Of a DNA stretch of 64,000 bases, positions 1-11,794 are shown piece by piece. This DNA comes from Taudactylus pleione (taxonomy: Eukaryota > Chordata > Amphibia > Anura > Myobatrachidae): positions 3,181,001-3,245,000 of the forward strand of contig JAUIMM010000885.1 in the NCBI GenBank assembly GCA_031769625.1, read 5' to 3'. A model generated the notes under the pieces. That model was not told the DNA's origin and ran no database searches. It saw only the letters and a list, made by a program, of their open reading frames with translations. The translations under genes were made by a program, and so were the position numbers. Numbering within the stretch: the stretch's first letter is position 1; each line of letters begins with the position of its first letter.

Positions 1-620
1 TAAGGTAGTGTTGTGGAGTGGGGTTACATTTAGTTAGCCTATAGGATTGGGCAGGGGGTGGGGTTAGATTTGGTTAGCCTATAGGATTGGGCAGGGGGTG
101 GGTTTTTTGTGCTATTTCACAGTTGCTGCTTAGCAGCCATTTCATAGAAATTTCTCTGGACGGCTGGTTCCCGCCCTCCCTCCCTTGTTCATTGAGTTGT
201 TTGATGTTGGCTTTTCTTCAGTCGCCATCTGTCTTTGGAGCTTGAGGTGCTCTCCCTTCCAATACATAGCTTAGGCTGATTCTATCATATTGGGATCAGC
301 GGCAACCACCTAACCAGGTGGGCCTCACTTCGTGTCATTGGGGTGGGAGGTGGATACCTTGGGCATAGTAATGGGCTGGCTGCTCGCCTCCCATTTAGAA
401 GATCGGTGTGAGTATGCAGTTGGTGATCTTGCATTGTGGGGCCGTTCTTTCTGTGCCACCATACTTTGTCTTTACTTCTTCTTCTATTAGTTAGTTCAGT
501 TATGAATTAAATAGTTTAATTAGTTTTACAATAAATAAAGCTGACCTTCTTTTCCCCTTATACAAGTCTCTGTGTTGCTATTTCATTATGATTATGGTTG
601 ATGGTTTACCCTTCACGGTT
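1..620. other. Unassigned repeat-like sequence with a 40-bp tandem duplication
   Basis: No gene is visible. Positions 21-60 and 61-100 are two adjacent 40-bp copies differing at about two bases. An AATAAA-type signal (aataaataaag) near 531-541 is followed by a T/C-rich stretch, which resembles the 3' end of an interspersed element. I could not identify the family. Confidence 0.35.
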
Positions 621-752
621 AGGAGGGAAAACTCCCAATTCCCATGCATATTGGGACAATACAGTCCCAATCATGACAGTGGCATAAAAACCTGAAAAAG
701 CAGCCCCCAGCAGGGGCAAATGCAGGATTTTTACAGGGGGGTTTCTATATAC

Positions 753-756
<4 letters not shown>

Positions 757-787
<31 letters not shown>
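757..787. repeat. (TA)n microsatellite at the Tc1 insertion site
   Basis: About 15 TA dinucleotides directly abut the left end of the Tc1-like element. Tc1/mariner elements insert at TA, so the run supplies the target dinucleotide at 786-787. Confidence 0.9.
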
Positions 788-790
<3 letters not shown>

Positions 791-1034
791 TCAGGTGCAT
801 AAATATTGGGACATTGAAAGAATTTTCATATTTTGGCCTCTATTCACCAACACAATGGCTTTGAAATGAAACAAACAAGATGTGCTTTACCTGCAGACTT
901 TCAGATTTAATTTTAGGGTAATTACATCCAAATCAGGTGAAGGAATTACAATTGTTTCTATATGTGCCTCCCACTTTTTAAGGGGCCAAAAGTAATGGGA
1001 CAAACTAAACAATCCTAAATCTAACTTTCACTTT

Positions 1035-2090
1035 TTAATACTTTGTTGCAAATCCTTTGCAGGCAATTACAGCCTGAAGTCTGGAACGCATAGACATCCC
1101 CAGACACTGGGTTTCATCCCTGGTGATGCTCTACCAGGCCTCTACTGCAAATGTCTTCAGTTCCTGCTTGTTCTTGGGGCATTTTCCCTTCAGTTTTGTC
1201 TTCATCAAGTGAAATGCATGCTCAATCGGATTCAGGTCAGGGGATTGACTTGGCCATTGCATAACATTCCACTTTATAGCCTTAAAAAACTCTTTGGTTG
1301 CTTTTGCAGTATGCTTCGGGTCATTGTCCATCTGCACTGTGAAGCGCCATCCAATGAGTTCTGAAGCATTTGACTGAATATGAGCATATAATATTTCCCG
1401 AAACACTTCAGAATTAATTCTGCTGCTTTTGTCAGCAGTCACATCATCAATAAATATAAGGGAGCCAGTTCCATTGGCAGCCATACATGCCCACGCCATG
1501 ACACTACCACCACCATGCTTCACTGATGAGGTGGTATGTTTTGTATCATGAGCAGTTCCTTTCCTTCTCCATACTCTTCTCTTCCCATCACTCTGGTACA
1601 AGTTGATCTTTGTCTCATCTGTCCATAGGATGTTGTTCCAGAACTGTAATGGCTTTTTTAGATGTTGTTTGGCAAACTCTAATCTGGTCTTCCTGTTTTT
1701 GTGGCTCACCAATGGTTTACATCTTGTGGTGAACCCTCTATATTCACTCTTGTGAAGTCTTCTCTTGATTGTTGACTTTGACACATATACACCTACCTCC
1801 TGGAGAGTGTTCTTGATTTGGCCAACTGTTGTGAAGGGGTTTTTCTTCACCTGGGAAATAATTATTCTGTCATCCACCACAGTTGTTTTCCATGGTCTTC
1901 CGGGTCTTTTGGTGTTGCTGAGCTCTCCGGTGCATTCTATCTTTTTAAGAATGTTCCATGCAGTTGATTTGGCCACACCTAATGTTTTTGCTATCTCTCT
2001 GATGGGTTTGTTTTGATTTCTCAGCCTAATGATGGCTTGCTTCACTGATAGTGACAGCTCTTTGGATCTCATATTGAGAGTCGACAGCAA
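1035..2090 (-). pseudogene. Tc1-like transposase (DD34E), one in-frame stop
   Basis: The transposase is encoded on the minus strand inside the Tc1-like element. The frame from the ATG at 2090 to the natural stop at 1035-1037 is 352 codons, about the usual Tc1 length, but a TAG at 1131-1133 truncates it after 319 residues. The N-terminus has a paired-type helix-turn-helix (about residues 13-55) and a GRPR-like basic motif KRPGRP (61-66). A second helix-turn-helix covers about 75-120. The catalytic triad is visible: D158 in WTDET, D255 in MDNDPKHTA and E290 in LNPIEH. The 34 residues between the last two define DD34E. The 31 codons after the stop stay in frame and read like an ordinary Tc1 C-terminus. 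A single CAG-to-TAG change, possibly a CpG-independent transition, therefore seems to be the only major lesion. Known role of the family: binds the TIRs and cuts and pastes DNA into TA sites. Confidence 0.93.
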
Positions 2091-2259
2091 CTGATTCCAA
2101 ATGCAAATGTCACACCTAGAATCAACTCCAGACCTTTTACCTGCTTAATTGATAATGAAATAATGAGGGAATAGCCCACACCTGTCCATGAAATAGCTTT
2201 TGAGTTGATAGTCCCATTACTTTTGGCCCCTTAAAAAGTGGGAGGCACATATAGAAACA

Positions 2260-2396
2260 CATGCAGAAGTAAATGTAACAATCTAACAATAAAACCAACT
2301 TACAGTTAATATGAGATCTAACAATAAAACCAACTTACAGTTAATATGAGATCCGGCTTGGTTTTATTGTTAGATTGTTACATTTACTTCTGCATG
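2260..2396. repeat. 39-bp perfect inverted repeat with duplicated loop
   Basis: The arms 2260-2298 and 2358-2396 are exact reverse complements (39 nt). The ~60-nt loop repeats part of the left arm (gatctaacaataaaacc). The hairpin starts one base inside the break in the Tc1 right TIR, so it marks the left edge of the inserted DNA. Confidence 0.92.
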
Positions 2397-4047
2397 TGGC
2401 ACTGATAGATTGATATTTTCTAACTAACATGTGATATTAATGTACCTATGCATGTAAACATAAGGGATTATACTGTTATTATTATTGGATAGGGTATATC
2501 CATGCAGGAGATATTTTAAGTTTTCTTAATGTATATGTAATGGTGATGGTAGCGTGCACTTAGTATATGTTGTGTAACTCCTGTTCTAGTGATGTGATAC
2601 AGCCTGGACTGTGTCCCGTTACCATGGGAACAGCAGTCAGTCGGCTGCAGACACGTCATCTGAGTGAGACGCGCCCTGCAGCGTGCAGACGCGGGCGGCT
2701 CCGGGAGTGGATCAGTTGCACTCGGGTGTATTTAAGGTAAGGTTGTGAACGTTATTTGTTTGATACCTTGACAAAAGGGCCTATAGGTCCTGAAACGTTG
2801 GTTGAATAAAGTTTTTCTACTGAATCAAGACCTCCAGTGCCGCAGTCATATTGGAAGTATATATATATATATATATATGGAAAAGTTGAAGATAATACAG
2901 TGCCACCTGGATAATATTTATATAATGGTAAGTAATTGTATTTATTTATATATATTCACTCTCCCACTCGGTTATGGGTGTCAGCCAACACAAGAATATT
3001 AAGATAGCAGTGGTAATCTGCTACTATGAAGAAAAAGTTAAATTTAAAGTGAATTTGGTGCAAGGCGACAATCGTGCTCAGGTACAGTACATAAATTGAT
3101 ATATAAATAAATAAATATGTGAGTGAATAAATAACTAGTGTCCTTAGTGAATGAAAGAAGGATTTTAGACAATAGTGATAAATTAATTCCTAAAAAAGGA
3201 AAGTAACAAAGCTAAAATCTTATGTTATAAAAGTGCCAGTGCAAAAATGCATAAAACCGTGTTTGATGATAAAAACTCTGGGATAAATGTAAATTCTCAT
3301 ATATATCTCTATATAACAAGCTTAAATAACCGATATTATGACCAGTTAGAAGGAACAGAAATATAAAAAACAATATTTAATATTTAATTAAATAAAAAAT
3401 ACATAGGAATATACAAAGAGAGTTATAAATAAACACAAAAAAATAGCAGGATATTTTAAAATATTATTTCATAATCAACATAATACATAGAATAAATATT
3501 AAAATATGTATTAAATTCAATGAGTGATAGAAAGTGCCAAATGCTTATCTTTTAAATAGATAGGTCTTATTCAGGCAGGTTCATGTAAAGCAGGTATGGA
3601 GATAGCATAACATCGATAATAATTTGGTAGATATACTATCTCCTAATTAACATGATTTTGTTCCCTTGGATCTTATGGATTAATGGGGAATGTATGATGG
3701 TGTTATTTGGTAGTTTGTGATATTATAATTCATCCCAGTGTGTCATTATTTGATGATCAATCTTAATATTAGCTTTAGTTCACACTGAATTTGGTGATGA
3801 TCGGGTTCTTTTTATCACAAAGACCACTGTTGTATGTATAATGGTGTCAATATTTCATTATAATATGCATACAGAATAATCATTTAAAGTCAATATATAC
3901 TCCATGATTAAAGTATGCTCATGCATAACTTTTCTCAATCTGTTTTATTACTAATTGGACTCTCCTCTGAGTTATAGTCCTACATTTCTGTGCAAGTCTG
4001 TGGAAACCATGTGCAAATAAACATTTATCCTTACCAAATGAATTGAA
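2397..4047. other. AT-rich sequence, no gene
   Basis: A GC-rich block (about 2584-2760) is followed by an AATAAA at 2806 next to 'tcctgaaacgttgg'. That combination is reminiscent of the 3' ends of some vertebrate retroelements, but I cannot place it in a family. A short (TA)n lies at about 2860-2878. From 2930 to 4047 the DNA is strongly AT-rich and holds no supported feature. Confidence 0.4.
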
Positions 4048-4109
4048 CCTACAGCCATACTTTTCTGAAATTGCCCAATCTCATCTGATCTTGGAAGCAA
4101 TACAGCAAT

Positions 4110-4140
<31 letters not shown>

Positions 4141-4165
4141 CTAGGAATACCAGGTGCCGTAGGTT
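4048..4165 (+). pseudogene. 5S rRNA-derived pseudogene
   Basis: The 118 bp align end to end with vertebrate 5S rRNA (about 120 nt). The start reads CCTACAGCCATAC and the end CAGGTGCCGTAGGTT. The block TACTTGGATGGGAGACC, part of the internal control region (box C), is intact. The box A/intermediate region is badly diverged (agcaatacagcaataggcc), and several stem positions are changed. No T-run terminator follows closely. It is a dispersed, probably silent copy. A 5S-headed SINE is less likely because no SINE body or tail follows. Confidence 0.88.
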
Positions 4166-4908
4166 AATCAAAATTGGAGGATTGGGACTACACTTGGAAC
4201 AGACATTGCATGAACAAATTGTTTATATCCATACACCATCAGTATATGGACTGGAGATAGTATGATATTTATTCCATATACTGTATGTGAATTAGGGGTG
4301 TGCACCGGCCACATTTTGTGTTATGGCTTTGAATATGGATCTTTCTTCGTGTTTTGGATCTGGATTGGTTTTGCCAAAACCACCCTTCCGAGTTTTGGTT
4401 TTGGTTTTGGATCTGTATTTTTTTGGAGAAAAGCATAAAAACAGCTAAAATAACAGAATGTTTTTTTTTGTTCCTACGCTATTATTGACCTCAATAACAT
4501 TCATTTCCACTCATTTCCATTCTATTCTGAACACCTCACACCTCACAATATTGTTTTTACGCCAAAAAATTGCACCTAGGTACAGTAGCTGGGTGACTAT
4601 GCTAAGCAACACGAGTGGGCGGCACAAACACATGGCCCATCTAGGAGTGACACTGCAGTGACAGACAGGATGGCAGTTTGAAAAACTAGGCCCCAAACAG
4701 TACATAATGCAAAGAAAAAAAAGAGGTGCAAGATGGATTTGTCTTTGGGCCTTCCAACCCACCATTATGTTGTATAAACAGGACATGCACACTTTAACAA
4801 ACCAATTTCAGTGCCAGGGTCTGCCACATGACTGTGGCTGAAATGATTGGTTCATTTGGGCCCCCACAAAACAAGCTGGCAATTAAACTGTCCCTGCACA
4901 AACTGTCT

Positions 4909-7899
4909 CTACAGAGGCAAGATGTCATCCTCATCCTCATCCACCAATTCCTCACCCACTTGAGAGTTGTGTACATCCTCACAGAGTATTAATTCATCCC
5001 TACTGGAATCCTCCACCACAAGTCCCTCTGTACTTTGTGGAGGCTGGTCTTCCCGGAAGAATTGATAATTAATTTTGATGAACATCATCTTCTCAACATT
5101 TTGTGGAAGCAACCTCCTATGCCTTACGCTGACAAGGTTCCCGGCTGCACTAAACACTCTTTCGGAGTACACACTGGAGGGGGGGGGGGCAACTTAGGTA
5201 AAATAGAGCCAGTTTGTACAGGGACCTCCAAATTGCCTCTTTTTCTTTCCATTACATTACAGGTACGGACTGTCTAATATGCCTACTTGGATACTGTCAC
5301 CGATGTAATCCTCCACCATTCTGTCAATGGTGACAGCATCATATGCAGTGACCGTAGACATGTCAGAAATTGTTGGCAGATCCTTCAGTTCGGACCAGAT
5401 GTCCAAACTTGGTCCTGCCTGCCCTGCATCACCGCCAGCTGGTTGGTCAGGATATCCAAGTTGTTTCCTGGCAGCCCCAGTTGCAGGAGAAAATGAAGAA
5501 GGAGCTATTGCCGTGTCACATTCCACTTCAGCTGACAGTGTTTTCACCAGCAGGTCTTTGAACTTCTGCAGGCTTGTGTCCACCAGAAAGAGAGATACCA
5601 TGAAGGCTTTAAACCTAGGATTGAGCACGGTGGCCAAAATGTAGTAGTCTGATTTCAACGGATTGACCACCCTGGAATCTTGGCAAAGCGAATGAAGGGC
5701 TTCATCCACATGTCCCTCATACTGAACGGAATCGCTCTGTCTTAGCTCTTCCTTCACTTTCTCCAGCTGCTTCTGCAAAAACCTGATGAAGGGAATGACC
5801 TGACTCAAGCTGGCAGTGTCTGAGCTGACTTCACGAGTGGCAAGTTAGAAGGCTGGAGATCCTTGTACAACATGGAAATCATTCTTCACTGCACTTGAGT
5901 CAGGTGCATACCCCTCCTTTGTGCCTATGTCATAAGTAGATGTATAGGCTTGAATGGCCTTTTGCTGCTCCTCCATCCTCTGAAGCATATAGAGGGTTGA
6001 GTTCCACCGCGTTACAACCTCTTGCTTCTGGTGATGGCAGGGCAGGTTCAAGAGTGTTTGCTGGTGCTCCAGTCTTCAGCTAGCAGTCACTGAATGGCGA
6101 AAATGGCCCAACATTTTTTGGGCCACCCAAGGCGTCTCCTGCATGCCCATGTTGTTTTTCAAAAAATTTTGCACCACCAAATTTATTGTGTGAGCAAAAC
6201 ATGGGACGTGTTGGAATTTACCCAGATGTAATACCTGCACAATATTGGTGGCATACCACAAATATCCAGGAGAGTCTAAGTGGGGTAAGCCATTGGGTGA
6301 TGATTTCCCTCAGTTTCTCTAAGAGGTTGTCGGCGGTGTCCCTCTTACTGAAACTGTTGATACACAGCGTAGCCTACCTTGGAACGAGCTGGCATTTCTG
6401 AGATGCTGCTGCTGGTGACGCTGCTGTTGCTGCTGCATAAGGCAATACATCTACCCAGTGGGCCTGTCACAGTCATATAGTCCTTAGTCTGTCCTGTTCC
6501 ACTTGTCCACATGTCCGTGATTAAGTGGACATTGGATACAACTGCATTTTTAGGACACTGAGGACACTTTTTCTGACGTCTCTGTACATTGTCGTTATCG
6601 CCTGCCTAGTGAAGTGGAATCTAGATGAGATTTGGTACCGGGGACACAATACCTTCATCAATTGTCTAAATCCCACTGCACTAATGGCGAAAACTGGATG
6701 TACATCTAACACCAACATACTGTAGCTGTCAAGGTCTCAGCTATCCACTTTGCAACAGGATGACTGTTGTCGTACTTCATCTTCCTTGCAAAGGACTGCT
6801 GGATGGTCAGTTGCTTAGTAAAAGAAGTAGTGGTGTTCCAACTTCCTCTCTGGGATGATGAATGACTCCCAGCAGCAGCGGCAGCAGTAGGCATAGCAAT
6901 GCAGGATCCTTCGGAGGAATCCCGGATAGGAGAGGAGTCAGTCATGCCAGTGACATGGCCTGCAGGACTACTTCCGATCCTGATTGAGGAGGAAATTGAT
7001 GAGGATGGAGTTGCTGTTGTGGTTTGCAGAGGCATGGATACAATAGGTTAAAATGGATTTAGGTGTCCCTGGACTATTTACGGTCTTAGCCACAGTTTCT
7101 GAACTTGACAGTAACTTTTTAAGAACATGCTGCAGGTGACGTATAAGGGAAGATGTTCCTAGGTGGTCCTTATCCCTACTTATTACACCTTTACATAAGC
7201 TACATATGGCAAGACAGTTGTTGTCCGGATTTGGATAGAAATATTTCCAGACCAAAGAGGTGGATTTTTTGGTATTCTACCCAGGCATGATGATGGGCTT
7301 TTTCATCCCACGGACAACAACTGTCTCCCCTGATGCCTGATTTAAACAAACCACATCACCATCAGAATCCTCCTCGTCAAATTCCTACTCAGCGCCAGCT
7401 ACACCAGTATCCTCATCCTGTTGTACTTCAACAGTGACATCTTCAATTTGAATATCAGTAAGTGGACTGTGGGTGCTCCTTCCAGCACTTGTAGAGGGCG
7501 TGCACATGGTGGAAAGAGCCACCTCTTCCCTTCCAGTGTTGGGAAGGTCAGGCATCGCAACCACCAACACACTTGGACTCCCCTTGGGGATTTGTGATAT
7601 CTTCTTAGAATGCACAGTTCTTTGCAGTGCTTTTGCCAGCTTAACTCTTTTAATTTTCTAGTGGGAGGAGGACTTCCATCGTCATTTGAAGCTGAACCAC
7701 TGGTCATGAACATAGGCCAGGACAATAGCAGTTCCTTGCCACTCCATGTCGTAAATGGCATACTGGCAAGTTTACGTTTCTCCTCAGACGATTTAAATTT
7801 ATATTTTGGGGTCATTTTTCTGAAGTTTGGCTTTTTGGATTTTACATGTCCTTTACTATGACATTGGGCATCGGCCTTGGCAGATGACGTTGATGGCAT
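4909..7899 (-). pseudogene. hAT (ZBED-like) transposase, multiple frameshifts and stops
   Basis: Pieces in order on the minus strand: an N-terminal acidic/Ser-rich region (7899-7385); a BED zinc finger (7255-~7130) with W..YF, CSLC and HLGTSSLIRH; a pre-catalytic region (7035-6521); and a DMWTSGTGQTKDYMTVT block read in a shifted frame, with the first catalytic Asp codon at 6513-6515. Next come VPCFAHTINLVVQ (6261-6076), TRWNSTLYML (6051-5845), a helical insertion region (5808-5257) and the C-terminal dimerisation motif SERVFSAAGNLVS (from 5169). Full-length hAT-Ac/ZBED-like proteins are roughly 650-800 residues, and the pieces add up to about that. At least five frame changes or stops separate them, so no functional enzyme is encoded here. 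The copy is still useful because it preserves the domain order that the deleted copies B, C and E lost. Confidence 0.9.
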
Positions 7900-8029
7900 T
7901 TCATCGTCTATGGCATGACCAGTGGCAGCAGCTTCAGCACTAGGAGTAAGTGGTTCTTGATCTTTATTTTATCCTCCAAATTTTTGTCCTCCATTATTTT
8001 TATGGAGTGCATTATTTTTATGGCGTGAA

Positions 8030-8490
8030 TACCCCTGTAAAAATATTTGGATGAAGGGCAATGTACCCCTACACCACACAGGGCAGCCCCTGTAAAAATA
8101 ATTTGGATGAAGGGCAGATTACACCACACAGGGCAGCCCCTATAAAAGTTATTTGGAGGAAAGGCAGTTTACACCACAAGGGCAGCCCTTGTAAAAAATA
8201 TTTGGATGAAGGGCAACATACCCCTGCACCACACAGGGCAGTCCCTGTAATAATTATTTTTTATGAAGGGCAATGTACCCTTACACTACACAGAGCAGCC
8301 TCTGTAAAGAAAAAAAATTATGAAGGGCAGCGCACCCTTACACCACGCAAGGCAGCCCCTGTAAAAATTATTTGGATAAAGGGCAGCATACCCCTACACT
8401 ACACAGGGCAGCCCCTGTCAAATATATTTGGATGAAGGGCAGCTTACACCACACAGAGCAGCCCCTGTAAAAATTATTTGGATGAGGACA
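8030..8490 (-). repeat. ~50-60-bp tandem array at the 5' side of hAT A
   Basis: About nine degenerate units carry 'ttggatgaagggcag' at intervals of 50-61 bp (near 8047, 8100, 8151, 8200, 8258, 8319, 8371, 8428, 8480). Each includes 'cacacagggcagcccctgtaaaa'-like sequence. The position matches the 5' arrays of copies B, C and E, but the unit is different. Confidence 0.85.
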
Positions 8491-8673
8491 GCACTACTGG
8501 ACTGGACTGATACAGCAGAGCAGTTCACCCCCAGACTGATACAGCAGCACAGCATCTATAGGCAAATGCAGGGGGGGTTCCATCTGCATGGAAACTCCCC
8601 CCCTCCCAAGCCCACACCATGCCCACAATATAAATAGTAATGTAATAGAATTTTACTAGTGCTGCATGTTCTT

Positions 8674-8785
8674 CACAGTATCACAAATGAAATAATTAGC
8701 ACCACCTGTGGATCTTTTAACATGTATCAGTCAGTAATAAATAACCTGTGCACCAACTAGGAGATCTGGAAAACATTCACTGTTA
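8674..8785. mobile_element. Fragment of a hAT-type MITE
   Basis: The internal sequence (aaatgaaataattagc ... cctgtgcaccaactagga ... gaaaacat) matches the interior of the complete MITE at 43176-43358 and the relic at 61505-61660. The termini are lost. Confidence 0.6.
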
Positions 8786-9142
8786 GGGATGTGCTGCTAT
8801 AGAGCCCAATATATCCAGGGCAGTGCTAGGTTATTCTGCTGCTCATCCAGACTCCCAAACTTGCTCCCATGCTCTGGAATGATGCCCACATCTAAAATAA
8901 ATACATTCACCTCAGGCAGGATGGCCCTACTGCTGCATATAATGGCTTCTGTGATTGCTGGTCCTGGGAGGCACATATAGAAACCGTTCACCTGATTTGG
9001 ATGTAATTACCCTCAAATTAAATCTGAAAGTCTGCAGTTAAAGCACATCTTGTTTGTTTCATTCCAAAGCCATTGTGGTGGTGAATAGAGGATAAAATAT
9101 GAAAATTCTGTCAATGTCCCAATATTTATGGACCTGACTGTA

Positions 9143-9200
9143 GATAGCCACACACATACATATGTCATACATACATACATCACACACACACATTTACTTG
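9143..9200. repeat. CA/CATA microsatellite
   Basis: Short runs of (CA)n and (TACA)n immediately follow the TA at the right end of the Tc1-like element. Confidence 0.8.
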
Positions 9201-9205
9201 GCTCC

Positions 9206-10030
9206 AGCTGGGGGTTGCAGGTGTCATTAGGTCCCTCCTTCTAGTGCCAAAATGCAGCGATTCGCGGGTCAATCGAGAGGGGGTGGGGCCAAATGACTCA
9301 ATTCTAATGGAATCACATCATATTGGCTACGCCTCCTCCTGTCTGACCCACAAATCCCAGCGTTTTGCCATGAGGGGGTGGGGCGTAATAATATGGTGCT
9401 TGCTTTCTTATCTTGTCTGTCAGAGGGGGTTTCTTTGGTACTCAGAACCCCCCCTGCGTGCGCTACTGCCCAGCATGATGTACAACCATTAGAGGTTGTG
9501 GCAATACGTTGCCATCACACTTAAAGAAAAGACATATAATGCAGTTTGCCAGCAGTGAGGGAATAATAAACAACAGCATATATAATACATCATGTTAGGC
9601 ATAGCATAGCAAAGCATAGTGATGCACAGAAAATAGTAATAGTGCATGCTGATCACCTTTGTAAACAGGAATTATAATGCAGCAATATACTCTGATAAAA
9701 AGGAACAAAACATAAAGCAGAGTTGCAGAGTGACCGTCTCCATCATTTTCAAAACAAGCAATGTACATCGAGCAGGAATAATAAATCGTGTTGAATACAT
9801 TCTCAAAGGAACGCAAGATCAAATAAATGGAAAAAATACATAAAGCAGTAGGAGCTTTATGTGGGGCATAGCTAATACTATGGAAAATGATCATGATACA
9901 TCCAAAGATAAAAAAGTGAAAAACACCATTGCTTATACAAAACATTTCAGCTTTTGGCCCTATTAACTACAATCCGCATTTAAAATGTGATATTTCCGAC
10001 TAAATTGTCCATGCAAATTTAGGAAATATC
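9206..10030. other. No gene recognised
   Basis: Positions 9206-9500 are GC-rich with 'gggggtggggc' phrases and look like interspersed-repeat remnants. Positions 9500-10030 are AT-rich. No reading frame shows recognisable protein motifs. Confidence 0.4.
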
Positions 10031-10222
10031 ACATGGATGTACTAACATCCGTATACAGGAACAGAGCTTGTGATAAAGCTCTCTCCTTGCAAATCCCATC
10101 TGCACACTTCTCTCTGTATTTTTCAGAAAAAATACACAGAGAATGTGTCCACCGGCTACCGCTACCCCCACCCTGCGATTGCCTCCCCCGCGGGCACTCC
10201 CTCCCTCAGTTTACACTTACGT

Positions 10223-10400
10223 CGGTGATCGGAGCTCCGATGAGGTCCTCTCTGTGCGGCTCTGGTCAGCTGGTCTCCCGGCTCCTGCACTGTGACCCTG
10301 GTCAGCTGCTCTGTGCAGCAGCTGACCAGGGTCACAGTGGAGGAGCCCAGAGACCAGCTGACCGGAGCCCCAGAGGACATCACCGGAGCACCGATCACCG
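10223..10400. repeat. GC-rich imperfect palindrome, probable MITE core
   Basis: The arms 10223-10311 and 10313-10400 are inverted repeats around the centre GCTGCTCTGTGCAGCAGC, starting CGGTGATCGG and ending CCGATCACCG. The surrounding sequence (aatgtgatatttcc ... acagagcttgtgataaagctct) has relatives at 33100-33400. This suggests the palindrome is the centre of a larger non-autonomous element of about 9960-10700. Confidence 0.75.
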
Positions 10401-10850
10401 GTCCCTGGATGCAGGTAACTATTCTATTTTTAAACTATATTTTTTTTACAGTAATCAGATTGTGGTCCACTTAGACCACACAGCTGATCGCAGGGGCTGG
10501 CTCCCAGCCCTGCCTGTCAGAGCGGAGCAGGAGTCAGGGTACCAGGAGAAAGCCCTGATAATGCCATCTCAAGGTGGCGTTATTATCACATGGCTTCCCC
10601 CGGTATTTTTTTACAAATTATTTTTAGTCAATCTAGGCAGATTACGTTTCCCATTACAAGCATGGGAAATTCGACCTGTGTACTAAAAATATGTGAATTG
10701 AAGAGACTGGGGTAGTTATTCACGAAAACTACTCCAATTGCCTCTTAATACATTTATATGATACTAAAATAATGTGAAAAAGGTGTGAAAAGTGAAAACA
10801 CCCGTTTTCACATTATTTTAATAAAAATAACGTTAACAAATATGCCCCTT

Positions 10851-11317
10851 AGGGCCTGATTCTGAGAAGTCCTTGCGTTTTTTGCGACATTATGCTAATG
10901 TATTTTCGGATTAAATATCTCACATGCGTAATAATTTGCCTCCATAAACATCGGTAACATTGAGTACCATCGGCCCCTTACGCACAATTACAGCAGACCT
11001 GACCTTAATTAGAAATTACTAACCTCGTAGCACGCAGTAAGTATGCAGTAAGATACATATGTAATCGCACTGGCTAATTTATGCAAGCCCATACAACGGC
11101 GTTCAAACAGACAGACACGCCTGCATTTCTCCAACCACACCCTCTTCACCACCCCCAAACGCTCATTGCCTGTCAATCACTATGCTATGGCTTCCGTGGT
11201 CTGTGTGATCGCAATGCGATTGCAGTGGTGCCTTTGCGCTGTGGGCATGCGCAGTACGCAACAATCGCCCGTCTGCATACACTTTAGCAATAGCAATCCT
11301 TAATAAATCAGGCCCTA
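10851..11317. mobile_element. MITE, CCTGATTC..GAATCAGG family
   Basis: The terminal inverted repeats are AGGGCCTGATTCTGA at 10851 and TAAATCAGGCCCT at 11317. There is no coding capacity. Its termini match the family at 33419, 34602, 42168, 43568, 44244, 45271 and 45950. Confidence 0.8.
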
Positions 11318-11794
11318 AGTTCAGACCACAGTGAGGTCAATTGAATAGCTTCGGGAACTGCTTCCCGGAGTTATTCAACATCGCAACTGTATTGCATCTC
11401 CCCCGATGGTTGAATTGTTTTTATTTTTATAAACAATGATGTCTTTTACTTTATTTTTCATCTTTGGTTTGGTTACATCTTGATAGTTTGTATTAGCTAT
11501 GCCCCATATATAGAATATAACTGCTAATGCCTCATTCTTCTATTTATTTGATCTTGTGGATGCGTCCAGTAAGATTTATTGGTCCTTCTCCGTGAGGATG
11601 GTTTGTTTTGAAAATTATGCAGATTGGAATTCTACTGCTCTGCTTTATATCTTGTTAATTTTTATTAGACGGTGTTGTCCTCAGCTGATTGATGTTTGTG
11701 CTGCATTATAATTCTAGTTTACAGAGGTGATTGCTCTGCATGCTTTATTGCTATTTTCAGTGTATAACACCAGTACGCCGCCATTTGCTATTAT

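Larger units (their letters stand above)
4293..8490 (-). mobile_element. hAT element A (BED-finger type), decayed, 5' end missing
   Basis: The 3' terminus starts at 4293 with TAGGGGTGTGCACCGGCC. A subterminal block follows whose repeated 'ttttggatctggat' phrases and downstream sequence (4420-4900) match the ends of hAT copies B and C at 22559 and 31539. The transposase reads leftward from about 7900 to 4909, and a short-unit array occupies the 5' side. Unlike B and C, the GC-rich 5' terminus is absent: the sequence passes into unrelated DNA after about 8490. No 8-bp TSD can therefore be shown. Confidence 0.8.
788..9140 (-). mobile_element. Tc1/mariner-like element, interrupted (parts 788-2258 and 8966-9140)
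   Basis: The left TIR starts with CAGTCAGGTGCATAAAT at 788, after a TA. It runs about 215 bp to roughly 1003, where an internal block (gggccaaaagtaatggg) ends it. The inner part of the right TIR lies at about 2211-2258 and then stops abruptly. The outer part reappears at 8966-9140, ends with the complementary terminus and is followed by TA. The two right-TIR pieces overlap by 19 identical bases (2240-2258 and 8966-8984). The simplest reading is one element split by a 6.7-kb insertion. Two independent copies remain possible. TIR-to-TIR divergence of several percent and the broken transposase indicate an inactive copy. Confidence 0.8.

Noticed and set aside
10033..10686. 217-codon plus-strand frame as a gene
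   Set aside because: It spans a GC-rich palindrome, and the translated product has no motif or plausible domain.
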